Source: Sphingomonadales bacterium (GTDB lineage Bacteria > Pseudomonadota > Alphaproteobacteria > Sphingomonadales > Sphingomonadaceae). From it: DNA of 14,027 nucleotides. The notes under the pieces were generated by a model. That model saw only the letters and a list, made by a program, of their open reading frames with translations. It ran no database searches and was not told the DNA's origin. Shown here in pieces: positions 1 through 6,307 of the stretch. The stretch is from positions 1 to 14,027 of the forward strand of contig JAAFIT010000016.1 in assembly GCA_013298745.1 (NCBI GenBank), given 5' to 3'. The translations under genes and the position numbers were made by a program. Within the stretch, counting starts at the first letter, position 1, and the number at the start of each line of letters is the position of its first letter.

Positions 1-1250
1 GGTTGTGGCGCGAACAGGTCACCGGCATCTACGAACAGGTCGATCGGCCGCTGCTGCCGGTGGTGGCGGACATGGAACTGGCCGGAATCCGCGTCGATCG
101 CTCGGCGCTGGCCGGGCTGTCGGCGGCCTATGAGGTGGAAATCACAAGGCTGGAGGGCGAAATCCACACCCTCGCCGGCGGGCCGTTCAGCATCGGCAGC
201 CCCAAGCAATTGGGCGAGGTGCTGTTCGAGCGCCTGGGCCTGAAATCAGGCAAGAAATCCTCAAAGACCGGCGCCTGGACCACCGATGTCACCGAGCTTG
301 AGCGCCTTGCCGCCGATGGTGCCGAAATCGCCACCAAGGTGCTCGACTGGCGCCAGCATTCGAAGCTCAAATCGACCTATACCGACGCGCTGCAGGCGCA
401 GATCAATCCTAAGACCGACCGGGTGCACACCAACTACGCCCTCGCCGCAACGTCCACGGGGCGGCTGTCATCGAACGACCCCAACCTCCAGAACATCCCG
501 ATCCGCACCGAGCTGGGCCGCCGCATCCGCCACGCCTTTGTCGCTGCCCCCGGCCACCAGCTGATGGCGGCGGATTACAACCAGATCGAGCTGCGGCTGG
601 TCGCCCATATCGCCGATGTGCCTGAGCTGAAGCGCGTCTATGCCGAAGGCGGCGATGTCCATGCCCTGACCGCGCAGGAGGTGTTCGGCGAGGTGACGCG
701 CGACACCCGCGCGCGGGCAAAAACCATCAATTTTTCCATCATTTATGGCATTTCGGCGTTCGGTCTCGCGCAGCGCCTGTCGATCGATCGCGGCGAGGCG
801 GCGCGCTATATCGAGCTCTATTTCAGCCGATTCCCGGGCATCCGCAACTACATGGCCGAAACCATCGCGGCGGCGAAGGAGCAGGGCTTTGTCACCACGC
901 TGTTTGGCCGCAAATGCCATGTGCCGCTGATCCATTCGAAGAACCAGGGCGAGCGCCAGTTCGCCGAGCGCGCCGCCGTCAACGCCCGGGTGCAGGGGAC
1001 GGCGGCCGATATCATCAAGCGCGCCATGGTGCAGATGCCGGGGGCGCTGGCGGCCGCCGGGCTGGGCTCGACCCGGATGCTGCTGCAAGTGCATGATGAA
1101 CTGGTGCTCGAGGTGCCCGACGCCGATGTCGAAGCGGTCAAGGCCGTGGTGCGCGAGACGATGGCCAACGCCCATCGCCCGCTGATCCAGCTTTCGGTGC
1201 CGCTGGGCGTCGAAATCGGCGCCGGAACCAGCTGGGGAGACGCGCATTGA
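1..1250 (+). CDS. polA: DNA polymerase I, C-terminal polymerase domain (5' end outside window)
   Basis: This is the 3' part of the gene for DNA polymerase I, which fills gaps and replaces RNA primers during replication and repair. The open frame runs in from the left edge; the first whole codon is at 3, so no start is seen. Counting from there, 415 residues cover the family A polymerase domain: TSTGRLSSNDPNLQNIP (150-166), motif A DYNQIELR (191-198), the fingers helix with K240, F244 and Y248 (equivalents of E. coli K758, F762, Y766), QGTAADIIK (331-339) and motif C QVHDELVLEV with H364, D365 and E366. All catalytic carboxylates are present. The 5'-nuclease and 3'-5' exonuclease regions lie outside the window, so proofreading cannot be judged. 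Motif A has Asn where the canonical DYSQIELR has Ser. The next gene starts 22 nt downstream in the same direction. Confidence 0.97.
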   Translation, partial: LWREQVTGIYEQVDRPLLPVVADMELAGIRVDRSALAGLSAAYEVEITRLEGEIHTLAGGPFSIGSPKQLGEVLFERLGLKSGKKSSKTGAWTTDVTELERLAADGAEIATKVLDWRQHSKLKSTYTDALQAQINPKTDRVHTNYALAATSTGRLSSNDPNLQNIPIRTELGRRIRHAFVAAPGHQLMAADYNQIELRLVAHIADVPELKRVYAEGGDVHALTAQEVFGEVTRDTRARAKTINFSIIYGISAFGLAQRLSIDRGEAARYIELYFSRFPGIRNYMAETIAAAKEQGFVTTLFGRKCHVPLIHSKNQGERQFAERAAVNARVQGTAADIIKRAMVQMPGALAAAGLGSTRMLLQVHDELVLEVPDADVEAVKAVVRETMANAHRPLIQLSVPLGVEIGAGTSWGDAH

Positions 1251-1272
1251 TCCCGGTTTTGGAGGCAATGCG

Positions 1273-2307
1273 ATGATCAGACCCGGGGGCGAACCGCCGG
1301 TAAAGGCCAATGATCACGACAGCGCCCGCTGGTTTCGCCATGCGCTGGCGGTCATGGCGGCCATCGCGCTGGCGCTGGTCACCTGGCAACTGACGCAACT
1401 GTTGCTGCTGCTGTTCGCCAGCATCCTTGCCGCGGTGATGATCCATGATTTCGCCCATGCCCTGATGCGCTGGACGAAGCTGCCCTTTGCCGGGGCGATC
1501 GTGCTGGCGGTGCTGTTGCCGTTGCTCATGCTGATTATCGTTTTCGGGCTGTTCGGCACCATCATGTATGGCCAGTTCGCCATTCTCGCCGAACAATTGC
1601 CGCAGCAAATCAAGGAATTGACGCAATGGCTCAATTCAACCGTGCCGGGGCGCGAGGCGCTGGCCGTCGCCAACAGCTATGCACCGAAGATGGAATCGGT
1701 GCTCGGCATCGCCCAATCGGCGCTCAGCAACATCGGTGCCGCCGCCTCGGGGCTGGCCATCGTCATCGTCGCCGGCATCTATCTCGCCGCCCAGCCGGGG
1801 CTGTATATCGATAGTCTTGTCGGGATGCTGTCACCGCCGCGTGCCATCAAGGCGCGCGCCAGCCTTGCCGCGGCGCATACCGCCTTGACGTCATGGCTCA
1901 AGGCGCAGGCCATCGGCATGGCCTTTGTCGCCGTCGGTACCAGCGTCGGCCTCTCGCTTGTCGGCATGCCCTCGGGGCTGGCGCTGGGACTCGTCGCCGG
2001 GCTGTGCGAGTTCGTGCCCTATCTCGGCGTCATCCTTGTCAGCCTGCCGGCGGTCCTCATCGGCTTCGGCATCGATGTGCAGACCGGCTGGTTGACCGTT
2101 GCCGTGCTGGTGATCGTCCAGCAAATACAGGGCAATATCGTGTCACCGCTGGCACAGCGCCACATGGCCGATCTGCCGCCGGCACTGACCATCTTCAGCC
2201 TGATCGGCTTCGGCATGCTGTGCGGGCCGATGGGGGTGGTTCTGGCGGTGCCGTTGACCGTCGTCGCCATCGCGCTGATCAAGGCCAATCGCAGCACGGC
2301 GCATTGA
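1273..2307 (+). CDS. AI-2E family transporter (PerM/TqsA-like membrane protein)
   Basis: This 344-residue inner-membrane protein belongs to the AI-2E/PerM exporter family. Members include E. coli TqsA (autoinducer-2 export) and Na+/H+ antiporter-like proteins, so the family name does not fix a substrate. Hydrophobic segments lie at about 24-57, 72-100, 157-175, 211-230, 235-268, 272-285 and 304-337, with a soluble stretch at about 105-150 as is usual. Family signatures are EFVPYLG (246-252), QQIQGNIVSPL (283-293) and LPPALT (301-306). The start at 1273 has an ideal GGAGG ribosome binding site 7 nt upstream. The gene follows polA by 22 nt and precedes the AmpG-like gene by 9 nt, so cotranscription is likely. 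Length is normal for the family. Nothing nearby (no luxS) supports an autoinducer-2 role. Confidence 0.93.
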   Translation: MIRPGGEPPVKANDHDSARWFRHALAVMAAIALALVTWQLTQLLLLLFASILAAVMIHDFAHALMRWTKLPFAGAIVLAVLLPLLMLIIVFGLFGTIMYGQFAILAEQLPQQIKELTQWLNSTVPGREALAVANSYAPKMESVLGIAQSALSNIGAAASGLAIVIVAGIYLAAQPGLYIDSLVGMLSPPRAIKARASLAAAHTALTSWLKAQAIGMAFVAVGTSVGLSLVGMPSGLALGLVAGLCEFVPYLGVILVSLPAVLIGFGIDVQTGWLTVAVLVIVQQIQGNIVSPLAQRHMADLPPALTIFSLIGFGMLCGPMGVVLAVPLTVVAIALIKANRSTAH

Positions 2308-2316
2308 TCGGAACCG

Positions 2317-3804
2317 ATGCCAGCAACGCTCACCGCTGATCCGCCCCTGTCGGCAGCCCCCGTGCCGGCGCGGCTGCTGCGGCTTTATCTGCTGCTCGGC
2401 TTTTCGGCCGGCTTGCCCTTTTACATGTTCAACGCGGTGCTGCTGCTGCGGCTGGCGCGCCATGATGTCGATATCGTCATCATCGGCTTTTTCGCCTGGA
2501 TTGCGCTGCTTCCCACCTTCAAATTTGCCTGGGCGCCGCTGCTTGATCATGTCGGCGTGCCCGGGTTTTCGCGTTTCTGGGGGCGGCGGCGCGGCTGGAT
2601 CATGCTGTCGCAGCTCGGCATTTTCGCAAGCATGGTGGCGATGGCGTTCACCTCGGACGATCAGAATCTGCCGCTCACCGCGCTATTCGCGCTGCTGCTT
2701 GCCTTCTGGACGACCACCCTCGAAGTCGCCGCCGATGGCTGGCGCATCACACTGGCGCCGGGGCAGGCCGAACAGGCGCCGCTGGTGGCCGCCAATCTCT
2801 GGGGCTATCGCAGCGCTATGGTCGCGGCGGGCAGCGGTGCCGTGCTCGTCGCCGCCTGGGCGGACTGGACCTGGGCCTATCTCGCCATTGCGCTTGCCGC
2901 CTTCATTCCCTTCCCGATCCTCGCCGCGATGCGCCCCGAAACGGAGGGTGCGACCGGCCGGACGAGCGCGCTGGTCACCGGCATCACCACCAGCCTCGCC
3001 ATCCTGCTTGTCACCGGCCTTGCCACTGCCGGGATCGGCTGGCTGGTGCTGGGCGCGGTCAAGAACGCCGGCTTTTCCAGCCAGACCAATGTCACGCCGA
3101 TCGTGCTGGCGATTGCCTTGATGCCCTTCGCCGCGCTCGCCATCGCGCTGCCGCGGATCAACCGCCTGCCCGCCGATGCCCCGGCGCGGATGCCGGGTTT
3201 TGTGGCGCCTTATGTCGAGCTGTTCTGGCGCTATTCCTATGGTGTGCTGCCGTTGCTGGCCTTCGTCTCCTTCTATCGCATGGGCGATGTCCTTACCCTC
3301 ACGCTGTCGCACCCGCTGTGGAATGCGGCCGGCTACAGCCTCGAACAGATCAGCATGGCCGATGGGCTGGTGGCGCTGACCAGCAGCATGGCCGGCGTGG
3401 CACTCGGCGGGCTATGCGCCGCGCGGCTGCCGATCGGCTGGGCACTCGTCATCGGCGCTATTGCCTCGGCCATCGGCAACTGGATTTTCGTCTGGCTGTG
3501 GTTCGCGCCGCCTTCGGCCTCGGTGCTCTATATCGCCGCCGGCATCGATCAATTCGGCCACGGCCTCGCCGGTGCGGTGTTCGTCGTCTATCTGTCGATG
3601 CTGGTCAGCCCGCGCTATCCCGGCGCCCAATATGCCTTTCTGTCGGGCTTTGCCTTTCTGCTGCCGCGGCTGATTGGCGGCGCCTCGGGCGCCATCCAGA
3701 AGCAGATCGGCTATGATGGCTTCTTCATCATGTCGGGCGGGCTCAGCCTTGCCGCAATCCTGCTGCTGCCGCTGGTGATGCGGCTGAAACCGCGGACGGC
3801 ATGA
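2317..3804 (+). CDS. ampG: AmpG-like muropeptide permease (MFS transporter)
   Basis: This 495-residue multi-pass protein of the major facilitator superfamily matches AmpG, the inner-membrane permease that imports GlcNAc-anhydroMurNAc peptides released in peptidoglycan turnover. Evidence is the N-terminal LGFSAGLPFYMF, the loop motif FKFAWAPLLD (68-77) followed by GRRRGW (89-94), and the C-terminal QYAFLSGFAFLLPRLIGG followed by GYDGFF, as in the AmpG family. Length is close to E. coli AmpG (491) and hydrophobicity suggests about 14 membrane segments. The start has only a weak GGAA 4 nt upstream; with the preceding gene ending 9 nt before, coupled translation is plausible. The stop overlaps the start of the next gene, a beta-lactamase-fold hydrolase, which favours a muropeptide role over a siderophore or sugar substrate. 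Exact substrate is inferred. Confidence 0.85.
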   Translation: MPATLTADPPLSAAPVPARLLRLYLLLGFSAGLPFYMFNAVLLLRLARHDVDIVIIGFFAWIALLPTFKFAWAPLLDHVGVPGFSRFWGRRRGWIMLSQLGIFASMVAMAFTSDDQNLPLTALFALLLAFWTTTLEVAADGWRITLAPGQAEQAPLVAANLWGYRSAMVAAGSGAVLVAAWADWTWAYLAIALAAFIPFPILAAMRPETEGATGRTSALVTGITTSLAILLVTGLATAGIGWLVLGAVKNAGFSSQTNVTPIVLAIALMPFAALAIALPRINRLPADAPARMPGFVAPYVELFWRYSYGVLPLLAFVSFYRMGDVLTLTLSHPLWNAAGYSLEQISMADGLVALTSSMAGVALGGLCAARLPIGWALVIGAIASAIGNWIFVWLWFAPPSASVLYIAAGIDQFGHGLAGAVFVVYLSMLVSPRYPGAQYAFLSGFAFLLPRLIGGASGAIQKQIGYDGFFIMSGGLSLAAILLLPLVMRLKPRTA

Positions 3805-4808
3805 GCGTCGAAGCGCATTGCGAACGGGCCTTTGCGCCGTGCCTCGCCGCTGTCGAGGTCGGTGCCATGCCCGGCGCCACCCTTGGTGTTGTCACCCGCG
3901 ACGGCGAAAGCGCGGTGCGCCTCGCCGGATCGGCAGCGCTGGTGCCCGAACCCGAAATCCTGACGCGCGACCACTGGTTCGATCTCGCCTCGCTGACCAA
4001 GGTCATCGCGACGACAACGATGATCCTGCAACTCGCCGAGCAGGGCCGCCTCGATCTCGATCGCCCGCTCACCGACGCGATTCCCGATCTGCGCCAATAT
4101 GATGTGGCGAACGCCGCCGAGCGCAAACTGACCTTCCGCGACTGCCTCACCCACCGCAGTTTCCTGCCCGCCGTCGAGCCGATCTACACCTATGGCGACG
4201 ACCCCGCCCGGTTGCGTGCCTTTGTGCTGCAACGCGAGTGGCGCCATGGCCCGCCGGTCTATTCCGACATCAATTTCATCCTGCTCGGCATCGCCATTGA
4301 ACGCATCACCGGCGCGCCGCTGTCGGCCTGGGCGCTCGGCGATGGGCTTGGCTTCGGTCCGCCGCCCGGCCCCGCCGTCGCCACCGAGTTCTGCCAATGG
4401 CGCGGGCGAATGCTGAAGGGCGAGGTGCATGACGAGAACGCCCATGCCCTCGGCGGCGCCCCCGGCCATGCGGGGCTGTTCGGCACCGTCGATGGCGTGC
4501 TCGGCTTTGCGCTCGCCATGCTGCAAGGCCGCCTGCTGTCACCGGCGATGATGGACGCCGTCCGCACCCCTCAATTCGGCCACCGCACCTGCGGCTGGGA
4601 TTCGGCCCACCCCGGCTGGCCCGGCGGTGATGCCTGTTCGAGCCAGACCATCGGCCATACCGGCTTCACTGGTACCGGACTATGGATCAATTTCGAACGC
4701 GGCATCGCCTGGACGCTGCTGACCAACCGCGTCCACCCCAGCCGCCACAACGACAGCGGCATTTTCGCGCTGCGGTCGGCCGTCGGCGAAGCGCTATTCA
4801 CGCCATAG
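3801..4808 (+). CDS. cytoplasmic serine hydrolase, class C beta-lactamase/PBP-like fold
   Basis: This 335-residue protein belongs to the serine beta-lactamase-like superfamily. The nucleophile motif is S64-L-T-K67 (in FDLASLTK), the second motif is Y154-S-D156 (in YSDINFILLG) and the third is H286-T-G288 (in GHTGFTGTGLWI). A further block EVHDENAHALGGAPGHAGLFG (208-228) marks the subgroup holding E. coli YfeW-like and Bacillus YbbE/AmiE-like proteins. No signal peptide or membrane segment is visible, so it should stay in the cytoplasm, where a true beta-lactamase would be of little use. The start ATG overlaps the permease stop (ATGA, 3801-3804), indicating translational coupling. Inference: it may process muropeptides delivered by AmpG, for example as an N-acetylmuramoyl-L-alanine amidase like Bacillus AmiE. 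An esterase or peptidase role remains possible; the family call is firm, the reaction is not. Confidence 0.9.
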   Translation: MSVEAHCERAFAPCLAAVEVGAMPGATLGVVTRDGESAVRLAGSAALVPEPEILTRDHWFDLASLTKVIATTTMILQLAEQGRLDLDRPLTDAIPDLRQYDVANAAERKLTFRDCLTHRSFLPAVEPIYTYGDDPARLRAFVLQREWRHGPPVYSDINFILLGIAIERITGAPLSAWALGDGLGFGPPPGPAVATEFCQWRGRMLKGEVHDENAHALGGAPGHAGLFGTVDGVLGFALAMLQGRLLSPAMMDAVRTPQFGHRTCGWDSAHPGWPGGDACSSQTIGHTGFTGTGLWINFERGIAWTLLTNRVHPSRHNDSGIFALRSAVGEALFTP

Positions 4809-4812
4809 CGCC

Positions 4813-4848
4813 TGTCGACGCCGTGATTTTTCGCTCTATGCTCTGGTC
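4813..4848 (+). promoter_or_regulatory. possible dacB promoter giving a leaderless mRNA
   Basis: A -10-like TATGCT lies at 4837-4842, six nt before the dacB ATG, so transcription would begin at or next to the A of the start codon. A poor -35 candidate (TGTCGA, 4813-4818) sits 18 nt upstream. No purine-rich ribosome binding site is seen between 4809 and 4848. Leaderless mRNAs are known from Alphaproteobacteria. The match is weak and read-through from the upstream genes remains possible. Confidence 0.3.
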
Positions 4849-6306
4849 ATGCGCCTCGCCTTCTTGCTGATCCCTTTCGCCGCCCCGCTGCTGATGGCGG
4901 CGGCGCCCGAACCCGCCGCGCCGCTGCTGGCGACGGTCAGGGCCATACTCGCCAAGGGGCCGCCCGGCACGCGCTATGGCTTCCACGTCACCACGCTCGA
5001 TGGCGAAGAGTTGCTCGCCATCGACCCCGATGAGCGCTTCATCCCCGCCTCCAACACCAAGATTTTCGTCACCGCGACCGCCTATGCCGATCTGCTGGCG
5101 TTGCAGGCCGAAGCCAGCGGCACCGGCGTGCGGCTGGAGCCTGCATCGGGCGGTGCCAGCGATGTCATCCTCCACGGCCGCGGCGATGCCCAGTTGCGCA
5201 GCACGCCCGACTGCGCGGAAAATTGCCTGCAGACGCTCGCGGATGCCATTGCCGCCAAAACGCGTCACGTCCGCCACATTGCCGGCGACGACAGCTGGTT
5301 TCCCGATGAACGCTGGGGGCCGGGGATGAGCTGGAACAACATCCAGTCGCGTTATGGCACCGGCATTTCGGCGCTGACCATCGACGACAATGAAACTGTC
5401 GCGACCATCACCCCCGGCGCGATCGGCACCACCCCCAGCGTTGCCGCCTCGCCCTATTACACCATCGACAATCGCGTGGTGACCATCGCCGGTGATGCCG
5501 AGACGATCACTGCCGACCGTGCCCCCAATAGCCGCCTGATCCGCTTGACCGGCACCATCGGCGCCGCTGCCAAGCCGCAAACCCTGTATTTCAGCGTGGA
5601 TGATCCGGCGCATTACGCGGCTTGGCGGCTACGCGACCTGCTCAGCGAACGCGGCGTCACCGTGACCGGCGAGGTCACCGCCCGCCACCGCCCGCTTGCC
5701 CCGAGCGACGATCCGCGCGTCCGCGGCGGTGCCCCGGCACCACGCCCGCCGGCCCTCGACATGCTGGCGACGCTGCCACCGCCCGATCTGGCCGCCGACA
5801 TGACGATCATCAACAAGACCAGCCAGAACCTTCATGCCGATCTGCTGCTGCGCCAGATCGGCCGCCACAAGGGCAGCGGCTCGATCGCCGACGGACAGGC
5901 GGCGCTGCGGCAGGTGATGGCTACCGCCAAGCTGCCCGCTGACAGCTTCACCTTCGCCGATGGCTCGGGCATGTCATCCTACAACCGGATCACGCCGCGC
6001 GCCGCCACCACCCTGCTCGGCTGGATCGCGCGCCAGCCCTGGAGCGGCGCCTGGCGCGACACGCTACCGATCGCCGGCACCGACGGCTCGCTACGCCGTC
6101 GCTTCAAGGGCACTTCGCTCGAAGGCAGACTGTTCGCCAAAACCGGCTCGCTCAACGCCACCCGGGCGCTGTCGGGCTATCTGGTGACCAAGAGCGGCCA
6201 GACTCTGGCGTTCTCGGCGCTCGCCAACGACATGCCCGATGATCGCGACGCCGACGCCACCGCCGTTGTCGACCGCGTGCTCGTCACCATCGCCGAAGCG
6301 CTGTAA
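4849..6306 (+). CDS. dacB: D-alanyl-D-alanine carboxypeptidase/endopeptidase (PBP4, DacB type)
   Basis: This is a 485-residue class C penicillin-binding protein of the PBP4/DacB family (peptidase family S13). Such enzymes remove terminal D-Ala from stem peptides and cut D-Ala-meso-DAP cross-links in the periplasm. A signal peptide covers about 1-19 (MRLAFLLIPFAAPLLMAAA). The catalytic motifs are S68-N-T-K71, S377-Y-N379 and K431-T-G433, with the PBP4 motif NKTSQNLHAD at 322-331. The long insert between the first two motifs is typical of DacB. Two cysteines at 122 and 126 could form a disulfide. No Shine-Dalgarno sequence precedes the ATG; instead a TATGCT box lies 6 nt upstream, suggesting a leaderless start. 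The gene follows the AmpG/hydrolase pair by 40 nt, and its stop is one base from that of a convergent gene. Confidence 0.95.
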   Translation: MRLAFLLIPFAAPLLMAAAPEPAAPLLATVRAILAKGPPGTRYGFHVTTLDGEELLAIDPDERFIPASNTKIFVTATAYADLLALQAEASGTGVRLEPASGGASDVILHGRGDAQLRSTPDCAENCLQTLADAIAAKTRHVRHIAGDDSWFPDERWGPGMSWNNIQSRYGTGISALTIDDNETVATITPGAIGTTPSVAASPYYTIDNRVVTIAGDAETITADRAPNSRLIRLTGTIGAAAKPQTLYFSVDDPAHYAAWRLRDLLSERGVTVTGEVTARHRPLAPSDDPRVRGGAPAPRPPALDMLATLPPPDLAADMTIINKTSQNLHADLLLRQIGRHKGSGSIADGQAALRQVMATAKLPADSFTFADGSGMSSYNRITPRAATTLLGWIARQPWSGAWRDTLPIAGTDGSLRRRFKGTSLEGRLFAKTGSLNATRALSGYLVTKSGQTLAFSALANDMPDDRDADATAVVDRVLVTIAEAL

Positions 6307-6307
6307 T

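Noticed and set aside
1268..1276. A two-codon minicistron ATG CGA TGA whose stop overlaps the start of the AI-2E family gene
   Set aside because: Its ATG is only 2 nt from the GGAGG ribosome binding site, too close for normal initiation, whereas ATG 1273 has an ideal 7-nt spacing.
468..1310. A 280-codon minus-strand open frame opposite polA
   Set aside because: It overlaps the conserved polymerase motifs, has no recognisable domain and is explained by codon bias of the sense gene.
3711..4526. A 271-codon minus-strand open frame opposite the AmpG and serine hydrolase genes
   Set aside because: It spans two real genes and their overlap and has antisense-type composition with no motif.
3801..4808. 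A beta-lactamase resistance gene (ampC) next to ampG
   Set aside because: There is no signal peptide, no ampR regulator beside it, the second motif is YSD rather than YAN, and the EVHD...GHAGLF block belongs to another subgroup.
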